Source: Breviolum minutum Mf 1.05b.01 (taxonomy: Eukaryota; Sar; Dinophyceae; Suessiales; Symbiodiniaceae). Taken from it: 64,000 nucleotides of DNA. Shown here one piece after another: positions 50,196-61,869 of this stretch. Under the pieces are notes generated by a model, which saw only the letters and a list, made by a program, of their open reading frames with translations, was not told the DNA's origin and searched no databases. Location of the stretch: contig DF240526.1 in NCBI GenBank assembly GCA_000507305.1, positions 38,092 through 102,091 on the forward strand, in the 5' to 3' direction. The translations under genes and the position numbers were made by a program. Position 1 is the stretch's first letter, and each line of letters begins with the position of its first letter.

Positions 50196-53121
50196 GCTAC
50201 ATCCAGTGTTGGTGGACATTTGTGAAGATGTTGTGATGACATTTGACATCACCAAGAAAGAGTATATAGGTATATAATACTGTATATGGCATTCCATAAG
50301 CTCATATTTAAGTACAAGTACGAGGGAAACACGTCAGAATGCGTTGTTTTTCTCGGATTTCCCTCTTGAGCAGGGTGTTGACCCTAGAGTTTGATTCTTA
50401 GGAGTTATATAACATACCAAATGAAGGGGAGATGTCATTCAGATAAACCCATTTACAGCTATACAATCACCAGGCTTTCTACATAGAAATCCTTGAACAT
50501 GTCACCAGGTGCTTGACATGGAAGATGGTTGTCATAGTGACAGAACTTGCTATTGCCAATGGTGTCAATCTCAATCTGCATCGAACGTTCCATGGATTAC
50601 AGAACGTACGCAGCGCATTGAAGTTGCTATGGCAACTTTCAATCCTGAATATGGGCTTCTTACACTCACAGGTGTCAATCTTTGGTTTGCTCGTGGTGGT
50701 CGCTTACGCAAACGGGTAGAACTCATGTCGGTTTGGGTGAACTTTTCTCAGTTCACCGGTGCAAATGTACCGGTGATGGTCCCTAGGCTGAAACAAAAAT
50801 CTGTCAAGTTCACCAAGTTACTGGTTGATTAATAGGGATCCTTATGTCATGGTTTTATGAAATAATCCCTATACATGATATACCTGGGTAGAATTTCATC
50901 CCCTATATAACCCAACCAACCAGGGTTTTTTTCATTGCTCATGTATCTTCATTTGTTTTTGATTTTCGAGACATTTTTGATGTCAGTGTTTTGCCTTTTG
51001 TAAAAGAATTGGAGACTGCAATTTTTTAGGTCTTTGCGGGGATTTGGCTTCTTTGTCTTCTTTACATTTTCGTGAATGAAATCATCGAAATCGTTTCCGT
51101 GATCCGCAATGCTGAAAGTCGATGGCATCGAGCCTTGTGGTATGACTACCTGGGATTTTGGAACATCGTGGATTGGTTGTCTATTAGTGTTGCTGCAGCA
51201 GTGATCACACTTTGGCTAGGTCTAGCCACTCAAACAGGAGAGCTACAAAGTCAGTTGGGCGTGATGGTGGATGATCATAGTACATTGACCGTAGATCAGG
51301 TTGCCACTTTTTATGATGCTTTAGAAACCACCTCAGCTGAAGAGAAGAGCTTTCGCTTGCTCCTGTGTTTCTATCCTATGTTGCTTCTTCTGAGACTCTT
51401 TAAGTCCTTTGCGGCACAACCGAGACTGGCAGTAGTCACTGACACCATAAAGTTGGCATATCAAGATCTCTTACACTTTGGACTTGTCTCCGTAGCAGTT
51501 CTGGCATGCCTCTGCTTGAATGCAGTCCTCTTGTTTGGTCGTGATGTCGAAGCCTTTGGAAATCTTCCACGCTCATTACACAGCTCTTTTCGTATGCTCT
51601 TTGGAGATTGGGATTGGGCTCCAATGCAAGAAGTTTCAAGAGGTGGAGCCTATTTGTGGTTTACGATTTTCATGGTACTTTGTGCCATTATTCTCCTCAA
51701 CATGCTTCTGGCCATTATTTTGGATAACTACATGGATGTGAAACGTGTCAATTCATCTGCTCAGAGTCTCACAGAACAATTTTATGAGATGCGTCGCAGG
51801 AGACAAATGCAGAAACGCAAGGAAAGGATGCGATTGACCGATGTTTGGGAGCATTTCGTATCAGAAGCCAATGGACGTCCGAAATTGGCACTGGCAGATG
51901 AGAGAGAAATTACTGCCACTAAGCTAAAAGGGGGTTTCACTTTGTTTGAGTAGCAACTGCAAGTGTCAGAAATGAAGTCCAAAAAATGAAAACAACACTT
52001 CAACCTTAGGACTTGCAGATGGAAGCATTTGTCTAATCCCAAAGCCATCATCACGGAAGCGTTTGACCCCCCAAAATCTTTTTCCCCCATTTTTCCAGCC
52101 CAAAGCATCCTTCCCAGTTTTTCATCCCAGGTGGATCTCTTGCAACAGATGGGAATGCCACGTAGCCAAGCTGCACGGACTTTGCAGACTGCATGGCTGG
52201 CGCATCTCAAGGAGACAACGACACCCTTTGAATTGAAACATTCGGCCAGATGGTTGGAACGCTTTGAGTCAGAGACACGAAAAATGCGGAAACTCGGCTG
52301 GCTTGACTTTTGACTGGGCTGAAAAGAATAGTTCCTTTCTTTGTTTGATTTGGTGTTGGATGATGTTATTATATATACGTATATATATATACACACGACC
52401 GTATATATTATTTTTTTGTGTTTCATATATCTTTGTGTTTTGGTGTTTTTTTTGGTAGGGGGGTTCTTGTGGCCTAAGATTTAGCTGTTCGATCGGTTAC
52501 TATGTGAGGTCTAGGTTGGTCTCTATTCCCAGAAGAATCAGCTTTGACATCTCTGTGGTTGCACCAATCTTCCACAACGGCTTATCACGTCTTTTTTTTC
52601 GCTTTGTTTCTTTGGGCTGCTTGAAATTTTCCATATCTGTTTTGTAAGGGCAGAATTTCCAAAGATTATCCTCCTAAAAAAGCTTCGGAGTAAGGAATGG
52701 TTTGTATTTCCTCTTTGATCGCCTGGATTTTTACGACACCCGCTTTGCCAAGCTGGAAGTGGAAGATTTTTCCGATGTGGCACAAAACGACATGGCACAA
52801 GAAGTTGCATTGCAAATGTACCGCCTCAGCAGCGAAGCGGCTGAAAAGTTGGCAACTTTGCTAAGTGTGGCAGATAAAACTCAAGGTCGTACAGAAGAGA
52901 AGCAAGGAGCCATTCATGGCACTGTGCGTGACATGACACATTTGCTCCTCAAATTGCAAAGTCTAGGCACCCAAATTGGGAGCCGCCTTGAAGGTTTGAG
53001 CCATACAGGACAAAGTTCCTGGTTTACCTGGTTCGAGGATGGACAAAAAGCGGAGAAGGTGATGACTGTTGGCGTTTCTGAATTTATTTCACAATTCAAA
53101 TTCAAATTCCAAGAGGTTTGA
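48535..53121 (+). CDS. Polycystin (PKD2/TRPP-like) cation channel
   Basis: Exons 48535-48958 (GC donor), 49529-49587, 49751-49816, 49982-50134, 50509-50730 and 51030 to about 51930 join in phase; 52131-52312 and about 52702-53121 follow. The first exon has transmembrane segment 1 (FMILVLVSFTLMAVLSL). The extracellular TOP/polycystin domain follows with WMYSEG, HYNRIIGGLRFRQQ and a Cys-rich part. 51030 onward has FAGIWLLCLLYIFVNEIIE (TM2), DYLGFWNIVDWLSISVA (TM3), further segments, the pore LHSSFRMLFGDWDWAPM and TM6 FMVLCAIILLNMLLAIILDN. The order and the NRIIGG and LLNMLLAII motifs are those of PKD2 channels, which pass Ca2+ and other cations, often in cilia or flagella. The C-terminal tail has an IQ-like helix (ARTLQTAWLAHLKE) and a long helical stretch. 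The start codon may be ATG 48565 or lie in upstream exons. The end may be the stop at 53119-53121 or a GT donor at 53059. Confidence 0.88.
49381..49466. mobile_element. 86-bp inverted repeat in polycystin intron
   Basis: CCGGTGGTTTGGGATTC at the left is mirrored by GGAATCCCAAACCACCGG at the right, with a further internal pair. It lies in the intron between 48958 and 49529. Confidence 0.8.
50148..50196. repeat. (TTG)n microsatellite
   Basis: About 16 TTG triplets in the intron just after the exon that ends at 50134. Confidence 0.95.
50819..50924. mobile_element. Family C inverted-repeat element, copy 1 (intronic)
   Basis: The left ACTGGTTGATTAATAGGGAT then CCTTAT and the right CTATATAACCCAACCAACCA then GGGT are imperfect complements. 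It sits in the polycystin intron between 50730 and 51030. A related arm occurs at 49625-49710 (GGGATAAACTC, then TATAAGGATTCCCTATTGA), and another part near 20284-20340. Confidence 0.6.
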
Positions 53122-53218
53122 TAACTTAGAATGGAACTTTGATATTCTCAAAGATAAGTCTCTTGAGTCCTCTGTTAGGAATAGTCTACAGTTGTTGGTC
53201 TGTATGAGCAATGAACAA

Positions 53219-53326
53219 AAAACCCTGGTTGTTTAGAGCATATAGATGCATATAAGGGGATTATACTACCCGTTTATATACGGACTATAATAAGGACCAC
53301 GGATCCCTATTAACCAACCAGAACCC
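53219..53326. mobile_element. Family C inverted-repeat element, copy 2
   Basis: Left AACCCTGGTTG. Internal AAGGGGATTATACTACC and GGATCCCTATTAA. Right CCAACCAGAACC. It has the same ends and the same internal blocks as copies 1 and 3. Confidence 0.65.
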
Positions 53327-54966
53327 CAGCTTTTGAGCTTTGTAAGGCTTCTAGCCTGATGTGGCCGTGGATGAGCGAATGAGACTGGTGGCCGAAATGC
53401 TATGAAAAATGTAACTTTTCTCAACAGGGATCTTTTTTTTTTTGCACATTTTTGATCATAAAACGACATTTTTTTGGGGGGGATTTCCCCTTAAACGGTG
53501 CATTGTTTGGGTTGGTAATATAATGACCACTGTTTAAGTAAGTTCCAGAATTTGTTTCTTTTTGGTGCAAATTTTTCACACGAGACATGTGTTTTTTTTG
53601 AGACGAAATAAAGGAGGGGGGTACTTGCCAGAGTGTATTTCCGAATAGTAGGGGACAACTCCAAGCTCCAAATGAAGAGGATCATTTTGCTGTAAAAAAT
53701 ATCAGAGTCACAAGTTTTTTGTTGAAGCTTATGCTGCAGTTTTTGTTCAACTTCCACATTTGAAAACCCAAGTTCCAGCAAGGCTTCTGGACAACAGAGA
53801 AAATGAAGGCCCGCCCTTGATTGACTTGCAGGTCTTAGATACTATAAGGTCACGTTTGCAATATGTTGCAAAGTCTTGGGTTCGGATCCATTTTTGCCCC
53901 CAGCCTGGCTGCCTGGCTGTTTTTCGCTTAGTTGGTTTCACAATGGCTCGCCAGATTTCAAGGGAAGTGCCTCCCTCCTGTTGGTTGACGAAAATTTTGA
54001 TGGATAGAAGTTTTTGTGTTTTTTTTGGGTCAGCTCCTGCTGGAGGGATTTCTTCACTTGAAAGCGAGCCAGGCTTGAAAAAAACAGGCTGAAAAAGGTG
54101 GCTCAAGTTGATGGAATCTCTGACGAGACTCAAATCCCGGAAGTTAGAAGATGATTTTAAGCTTTACAACAGAGCTGGTAAAAGACATTACCATGCATTA
54201 CCTTCAAATCCTACAATGATGTCTAAATTTGGTGTCAACCTGAGAGTATTCGGAGTAAATTCTGAAACATTCGTTTTGAGGGTACCATTTTGCATGGGTA
54301 CGAAAGTTTCTGTGGTACTGTTGGAACGCTGAATTGCAGGCAACGTTGTTCTCCACACAATTCCTCAGCTTCAGCCTTGCAAGTCGACTTGCGATGGGAC
54401 TTGCGTACCATTAGTCTAGATACAGCGTCACGCGGTGTCAGCGTGTCTAGCCAGGGTCTTTGTTGTGCAACATGACCTTGGTTCGATGGGAACACTCAAG
54501 GGCGCCTGGTGTCATTTGGTCAAGTAGAGTCCTCAATGTTGGTTCGTTTAGCAAGAACTAGGTGGGAGAATGGTGGGAGACAATGCCTTCATTGACTGGC
54601 ACGTGTACTATGTCGGGTGACACCGCCCCAAAGTTTAGTTTCCAGATTCATCGAAATCATGTGTAAAAGTTCAATCATGTTCTTGAAACCCAAACTTGGC
54701 TGAGTACCTTCTCCCTTTCTTAAGGATTATTGTCCATTATGAGAATTGAACCTACGAAAATCATAAGATTAGCATCGGCTCCAATCGAAACGCCGTTCAT
54801 GTAGTCTCAATGGTCGAATAGTCTCAACACCAGGAGGTGTTGCCCATTATTCTTGAGATCTTTGGGATGGATGAAACATGATCAAACAATGCTTAACTCC
54901 TAAAAGTTGCCACGTTCATTGTGTGGCACCTGAAAAAATCGTGCCTCGTTGAGTGGAGCAGGGGCC

Positions 54967-55075
54967 AAAACCCTGGGTTTTTTGCTGTATTTTGGGGATT
55001 ATACTATGTATCCAGGTTTATAGGGATTACAATAAGCCGCCATTATAAGGATCCCCATTGACCGACCCAGGATTT
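54967..55075. mobile_element. Family C inverted-repeat element, copy 3
   Basis: Left AAACCCTGGGTTTTTT; internal GGGGATTATACTATG and TTATAAGGATCCCCATTGA; right CCGACCCAGGATTT. The ends are imperfect complements. Confidence 0.6.
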
Positions 55076-55694
55076 CATGGAACGTCACTGGGTAGGTTTT
55101 GATCACTGCTCAGTTGTGTTGGACTCTACTGACCGAAGATACTGAGGATATCACAGCCAAGCTGTTGACTCCCCGGATTTCTAATTTCCGAAGGTGGAGA
55201 AGGCATCCAATGTCAAAGAATGGCACATGGTAACTACTAGTTTGATGGAGAAAATCCAAAGCACCACTTTTTTGATGCTAAAAAAAAAACAATATAAATC
55301 ATGGGCCAATGTGTGATGAATGGGACTGTTATAACAGATAGATCATAATGATACGTACAAATACACATTTGAAGGGTTGCAGGATTTTGTCCATAGATTT
55401 CCAGCTGGTTGAAAGATGGAATGGCAAAATTAATTGAAACGAACCCAGTGAGAGTTTCTTCGGAGACTCTCCTGGACTTTTTGCTCTTTCTTTGTAGATT
55501 GAGTGCTCCATGTACCTGGGAATGATGGGAATGATTGTACATGTTTCGCATTGATGACCTTTTCCACGTCATACTCAAGGGACAATCTCTTGATCCAACA
55601 TTTCTCATGCAGCAACCATTGCCAGCCATGAGCAAAGTCACTGAGTTTGGTAATCAACTCTGAGATACAAGTCCTGTGGTCAGTTTTTAGCAGA

Positions 55695-55734
55695 AAACTG
55701 GACATCCCAGATGTAAACTGGACATCCCAGATGT
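55695..55734. repeat. 20-bp tandem duplication
   Basis: AAACTGGACATCCCAGATGT occurs twice in immediate succession. Confidence 0.95.
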
Positions 55735-56937
55735 TGGATAAAAAGCTATTGGTAACATCTCCAAACTGACCTCGGTCCGACCTGCAGCCTTTTCTTAAGG
55801 GATCTGTCTGACAGAGCCCGGGTTGCCCGATTAGACTCATTAGACCACTGTGGAGGGTTGACGGGCAGACATGAACAGCTGTGCGTTCATTGCTCGACTT
55901 GTGGTGTTTCATGTTTTCTTTCAATATAGGGGTACGCTTTTCTTCCAATCACCTCCATTTGCAAGAATACAAGATAATACAAGACATTTTCGTTAATCGG
56001 GGCCTATGAAGTTGTCCGAAACTGCTATCTGGACATGCATTCCGACGCCCCAGATTCTATTTACCGTCAAATACTGGAGTGGGGCACCCCGAAAGTGACC
56101 AGAAATAGAATGAATTAGATGATGAATGTGGCTTCTTCAGCAAAAATTCCCCTGAAAGTTCACTTTCAACACTTCCCACTTGGAGATTGTGTGAGTCTTG
56201 TAATAGCAAACATCTTGTTTCTAGCTTATCGGACTGGCAAGACGCCGAAGAGATGCGAAATGCAGCTGCAAAGATCAAACTTCAAAGTGGATTCATGACA
56301 CTCGGGATTCAAATGACGATGAAAATCGTTAAGAAAAGCATCCTTCAGCTCTTGAAGCAATGATTGTTTTTTCCAAGTTGCGTATACTTAGACATGTTGG
56401 GAGTGTTCAGGATAGACACACTGACGATGTACACACTGACAACGCCTTTGACTTTCGTATAATGAGTTCATAGCAAAGTAGTCTCGATGGAACCTTTCAG
56501 TATCATTAGGTGTTGCAATCTCAATCTTTTTCAACTTCAGAGCTGCGCAACTGACGCCTTCATTGGTTATGGCTTTGCAGCGCAGGCCAGGCAACTGAAA
56601 GGATCCGTAGTTTCTAATGAAGGGGCTTGTGGAAGACAAAGGAACAAGAAACCCTGGTTCAAGAATGATGCAAGACTGCTTGAACCAGTTCCAAATTTTA
56701 TTTCAAGCAATTCAATTTTGTTTCACTGGATGAAGACAGCTGAGGACTGGAAAAGATCATTGAAATTCACCAACTCCTTGAACCTACCAGTTATATGCAT
56801 ATATATTTGTACATATATGTGCTGTATATATATATATATATAGCATTTCTCCCTTCTGCGCTTGTTTCTTTTCTTTCTTCCCTTCATCCTTTCATTTATC
56901 AAGTCGTCGTGGTTTTATCCCCCAGTTATCCCCCAGA

Positions 56938-57602
56938 ATGAGGGGCCAACTTAACGACTTCGACTTTTTCCGGCGCCAGGGAACCATGACCATCGACCAA
57001 GTCGATGTCCAGAACTTGGCGAGGTCGGTGGATCGGTGGCAACTACCAGAGCTAATGGGGGTTACACTGGCAGCTTCCGGTTGCCAGGTGAGCGTGGGGC
57101 CCCAACACCTTCCCTCCACAAACGTGTGCAGAAGGCGGCCGATTCGTGATGGGGCAGCGTTTTGGTGTTGGTGGTTTTTCTGGAAACAAAGATATGGAGG
57201 GCTGCAAAAGAGATTTTGAGAGGGTTGGATATGCAGAGCTATGGCAACGACAGAATGTTTATTTCCATGAATCCTACTAAGCAATTTGGACATGTTCATT
57301 CTAAGACAGTTTGGACATTTGCAAGGGAACAACGCATAAAAAGAGCATGTGTCACTCTTCCATCAAACAGCGAATTGGTTTGATGCGCATTGAAACATGA
57401 CTTGTCCCAAACCAGAAGATTGCACAACTTTCGTGGCGCTGCATTCAAGGTGAAAAAATTCATGGCTGCACGAATAAAGAAAATGTTTGCGCGTATTCAC
57501 AGACGCAGCAAGCTGGGAATGTCCATGCCTCCTACCTTGATTGTGTCAGTGATTACTCCCTGGGCAGAAAGTGAGACGGCAATGCAACCCGATGCCATTT
57601 AA
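56938..57602 (+). CDS. Small unknown protein, two exon candidates
   Basis: The ATG at 56938 starts MRGQLNDFDFFRRQGTMTID and the exon closes in phase 0 at 57087 with a GTGAGC donor. 57450-57602, after AAG, reads VKKFMAARIKKMFARIHRRS, a strongly basic helix, and continues to a stop. Both pieces look coding and share phase 0, but other exons may lie between them. No family is recognised. It could also be the first part of the following gene. Confidence 0.35.
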
Positions 57603-58011
57603 AGGATAATGCATGGGACGTCGCAATAACAAGGGATGGGGATTCCCGCACACTTGCAGTAAGAGAACTACCAGAATATGAAAAGTTGCGATTACAGTGA
57701 TTTTAATAGTGGTAGGATTTTTGCATTTTTTTGCTAGAAGATCTCAAGAATTACAACCCTTACAAGTAAGGTTTTCCTTGCAGATCACTGCTCGGAGCTT
57801 GTCACAATGCACATGTGCCAGCTGGCCCTTTCCGGCCAACCACTTCACTGTTTCAGTCCCACGCCTCACAAAGTCATAAAACCCTTTTCATTGCCTTTCA
57901 ATTTTCTCGTTTGAGTGACAGAAGTTGGGAAATCTTTTTGAACTATTCTAGGATTTATTGGAGGCTCTTGAACTATCAGTTCACACATGATCCGGCTGAA
58001 CTTTGATTCAG

Positions 58012-60187
58012 GAATTGGACAGCCTAACCGCACGTGCTGGTGAGGACAGGCTTTGAGGCTTTGATAAGGATGTCGCTCCAAAACGGGGCTTACCCCAAAT
58101 TTCCCCTGAAACTCACCCGTGATTTTGGAAACTCAGAGTGGATTATAGTGATAAGTGACATCATCCCAAGGTTCGTTCGCAGGATTTTCCGAAAACATGA
58201 TCTCGTGGCGGGAATTTTCTAGATTGGTGATATCGGTGAAATCTGATCAATATACTGTGCATAAGTATACGTATATAGTAGATGAGATATGTTAGAGCAC
58301 ACATAGTTCTTTTTAAATGTACATTGCACAATGTATGATCAATAGTTTTTTGCAATAAGATATCATTGATACACTTTACGATATATTATATAATATCTCT
58401 TTTATAGTACAAAATGATATTTATAATATAGTATTTCATATCTAATCTATGATGAAATTTGATTATGATATTTAGTCATTTAGATATGATTGCTACAATA
58501 TATTCAATTCAATATGTAACACGGTATGTGATATATTTAATTTTCTATATAAATAAAATTTCATTTGATGCACATAATATATCATATTGCACTATTTGTG
58601 GTATCATATACTTGACATGTCAAGTGTAAAACGAAATGGACGGCTATCATTGAAAACCCACTGCAGGATGGAATCCGCGTCCATGACTATCCGGATGCTG
58701 AAAGCTGTCGAATTCAAGTGCTCGGAGGCAGGTTTGATTTGTCATTGGAAAATCCGGACTCTTCCTGTCACAAAGATCATACATAGATATGCTATGACAT
58801 CAAAAAGGAAACTTTGAACATCCATACACTTAGTCACTAGAAAGTTCATTGACCATGGATGACTATGGTATAGCATCCCTACAAACTAACAGAGTTTTGT
58901 TGAAAAGTCCCATGGTTGTGATGCCGATGTTCCCGGCAACAGCACCCGGCACGCTCTATGCCGGAGAGAACTTCATGCTTCGATTTCGCTTTCCAGCGCG
59001 TGACTTCGTTGCAAGGACGCCATGATTCGCGTGGTTGCAATTCTGACCCACTTGCTGTTTAGGTATAAATGATGCCGCGACAAAAGGTTTGAAATCAATT
59101 GAAATCATACTGGAGTTGCACCACAAGAAAGAACGCTCTCTTGGGGTAACAACTGCAATAGCTTGTTGACTAATGACTTCGACGATGTGAGAAGGTTCAG
59201 TTGGTGAAGTTGTGCCAAGGTTATCCTTTCGAAAGTCCGGAGGCCATTGAATGACGTTCGTGGTGTCAAGTGTGATTTGCAAGGATCTACACTGAGATTC
59301 AACGATGTCAAAACTTTCTGAAGGATACTGCAAGTCCTTAATATTCCAAAAGTCATGATTCATGATTGTTGAGGGCCCTCTGACTCACACATGACTTGGC
59401 TTAGCTCAAACAACAGATTGTACTTGACCTAAATGACTTGAGTGCAGATATATAAATATATATATATATATACACCTGTCCCTGCAAAACCTGTCACAAC
59501 CTGTTTGTACTTTGATGATGATTTTCGAACTCCTCCCGGCACCTTTCGAGACAGGTAGTCTTTGAGGGCAGCTCACCGATACATCCGCATATCTATTCAA
59601 ATGGGTGCGCACCAGTCGAAGTATGGCAATGGCTGTGTTGCTTACTTGCCTTTGTTCAGCTGTAGGAGTTTGCTGATGATTTTTCAGTTTTCAACTGTTT
59701 GGATGACTTCAAACTTTTTTTGGTGGACAAAAAACAACCAATTGATAAGATCCACTTGATTCAATGAGTTGGGGGATCTTCAGGCATATTTGCTTGTCAA
59801 TCCTCTACGATGCCTGGAGTCCCGCATTGACGGTGTAGTCCTTAGTCATGAAGGTCGTTTGATTCCACAGATGATTCGCCACTTTGAAAAGACCCAGGGC
59901 CTCATCACTGATTTGTGTGTTGTTTGCATATGATTTGCATATATGTATATACATATCTATTTGTATTGCGATCAGGGTTCTAAAGTCTTATCTTCATGTC
60001 AAAATGTCAACATAATTGATGTTTTTTAAGATTTGTTGTTGAATTTGAGTGAGGATGACTTGCGATTAACATCTTGCAGTCATATTCAAGATTGCATACG
60101 TTCCACCTTGCTTCAGGTGCATGCAGTTTGCATGAGCATCGTGTCGATGCTTAGCAGTGCACAAGAGAAAGTGCGACCGAAGGATCG
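58012..60187 (+). CDS. UBE2W-type ubiquitin-conjugating enzyme (E2)
   Basis: Exons in order: 58012-58044 (ELDSLTARAGE, GA donor), 58667-58731 (DGIRVHDYPDAESCRIQVLG), 58908-59007 (ATAPGTLYAGENFMLRFRFP), 59555-59604 (FEGSSPIHPHIYSNG), 59784-59832 (HICLSILYDAWSPALTV) and 60117 to about 60187 (VCMSIVSMLSSAQEKVRPKD). The phases agree across each junction. The blocks match the UBC fold: HPH before the active site, the catalytic cysteine in HICLSIL (codon 59791-59793), and WSPAL. ICLSIL plus SIxSMLSSxxEKxRPxD is specific to UBE2W, which ubiquitinates protein N-termini. A short segment usually present between the third and fourth exons (PFDSPQ in animals) was not found and may be a microexon. The first exon with the start codon and the last with the stop are not identified. 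Confidence 0.8.
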
Positions 60188-60450
60188 GTTCATTGGGGAT
60201 TATTGGAGGAAGATCATAGTAGGAAATACTGAAATAGATGCATATAATATCATATAATCTGTATAATGAAAGGTTTCAATTCATAGTGACCCATTAAAAG
60301 CGAAAAGATTGCATGTCCTTTTAACATGTTTTTTTTTGAAAACTCTTATATAGTAGGAAAGTATTGAAGGAAAGGGTTGAATCGTGATGGCCAAGACGGA
60401 CTCAGACAATCGAACGATATTGACAGATTAAAATCAATGGATGTTAATGG

Positions 60451-60558
60451 TACTGTTGATGGAAGAAATCCTGCACCAGTTGATAGGTAGGTTATCCCAT
60501 TATTTACAGGGTTTTATAGATCCCAGATGGTTGTTTGGGATTTCTTCCACCAACAGTA
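60451..60558. mobile_element. Family B inverted-repeat element, copy 4
   Basis: Left TACTGTTGATGGAAGAAATC then CTGCA. Right GGGATTTCTTCCACCAACAG then TA. It shares CATTATTTACAGGGTTTTA with copy 2. The pair of ends is well preserved. Confidence 0.85.
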
Positions 60559-60762
60559 TCATGACATCGATCTTTCTTCACAAGGACATCTCTGCCTACC
60601 TTGCCTGTCGCCATCTCCAAGAAACACCAATGTATGACATGACACGACATGGGACGCCCAGTGAGACGTGAGGACGATGCCTCCTATGTCGCGAGGGTGG
60701 GCCACAGATCTCCAAAATTGCCCAGTTCTCAGGGCTGCTGTTACCCAGGGTGGAAAGTGGAG

Positions 60763-61128
60763 GTCTAGTACGGTGTAGCACGGTACAGTACAGTACAGTA
60801 TAGTGCAGTGAAGTACAATATAGTATAGTACAGTATAGTATAGTATAGGATCGCACAGTAGAGTATGGTATAATATAACATAGCAAAGTCTAGCATAGTA
60901 TGGGATAGTATAACATAGCAACCTGTAGCAAAGCATAGTATAGTACAGCATAGCAAAGTGTAGCATAGCATAGTATAGTATAGCATAGCAAAGTGTAACA
61001 TAGCATAGTATAGCATAGCATAGCAAAGTGTAGCATAGCATAGTATAGTATAGCATGGTATCATACTGTATCGTATAGTATAGTATAGTAGAGTATAGTA
61101 TAGTACAGTGCAGTATAGTATAGTAAAG
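60763..61128. repeat. Period-5 satellite (TAGTA/TAGCA/CAGTA)
   Basis: About 365 bases of 5-mers of the type (C/T)AGTA and TAGCA with occasional AAGTG, giving TATAGTATAGTACAGTATAG patterns. Minus-strand frames are Tyr/Cys/Leu-rich artefacts of the repeat. Confidence 0.9.
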
Positions 61129-61869
61129 ACAGAGAGGGGTGTATAATATATGTGTATTATTCAAATCCTATTTGGACAAGCTAATATCCGATACACTGCC
61201 CGAAACCGATATTGCACTTGACCTTTTGAAGATAATTGTTACCTTTTGGGACTTAGGGTCCATAATGGTGCCAGGTGAGTTTTGGGAAGTGTATCTTGTG
61301 TATAACTTTTGGTTGGAGTCGTGATAGATTTAGGATGATACATGATACGTTTGATTTGGAGAGTGAAATGGGCTACATGATGCAAAATGCTGCATTTGCG
61401 GGAGGACCCTGAAATGGCACGTTACCAATACTAAATTTGATCAGTTTTGTGGTCGCTTCCAAGGGGGGAATCTGTAGGTTGTTACCTCGTGCGAGAGATG
61501 AGGTCTAAGTGGCATTTCGATGATGACGGAGTGTGACACTCCATGAAGTGGTCGGTGGAAAATCCACGGTGAAAACGTTAACCGTTGGAGAATCGAGAAA
61601 TCACCGGTCACAACCCACGCGGTTTTAGGCGTCGGAAATCGCTAAACGCGCCAAAGTAGCCTTGGAGCCAAAAATGTCACAGAAAGGCACCGGATTTTTG
61701 GAAGTTTGGACAGAAATATGCACGACATGTCTATGTTGTAGACAACTTGAAAATCTTGAAAGCTTGAACCATTAAACCGGAATTGGCTTTTGGGCTCATA
61801 AGTCCTTAAACCTCTTTCCTTGCCACGGTAGCCGGGTGAAAGGTGATACTTGCATCGTTCCTTCACGCC

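Larger units (their letters stand above)
53327..56937. other. Gene-poor region with isolated exon candidates
   Basis: Candidates: 54088-54145 (LKKVAQVDGISDETQIPE) after CAG, and about 56223-56362 (DWQDAEEMRNAAAKIKLQSG, then helical and a stop), which resembles an IQ-type helix. No family is recognised and no joins were proven. A perfect 20-bp tandem duplication is at 55695-55734. 56825-56842 is a short (TA)n run. Confidence 0.3.
60188..61869. other. Spacer between the E2 gene and the orphan gene
   Basis: Contains a family B element and a period-5 satellite (listed separately). The 3' end of the E2 gene probably lies here, but no exon was clear. 61130-61869 shows no exon or repeat I can support. 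Confidence 0.4.

Noticed and set aside
55430..55948. 172-residue minus-strand frame in a gene-poor region
   Set aside because: No recognisable motif, it spans a 20-bp tandem duplication, and about one open frame of this length is expected by chance in a window this size. It is the minus-strand frame most worth a database search.
58956..59363. 135-residue minus-strand frame inside the E2 gene
   Set aside because: It overlaps a coding exon on the opposite strand and lies otherwise in an intron, and it has no recognised motif.
60559..61164. 201-residue Tyr/Cys/Leu-rich frame on the minus strand
   Set aside because: Translation of the period-5 satellite, not a protein.
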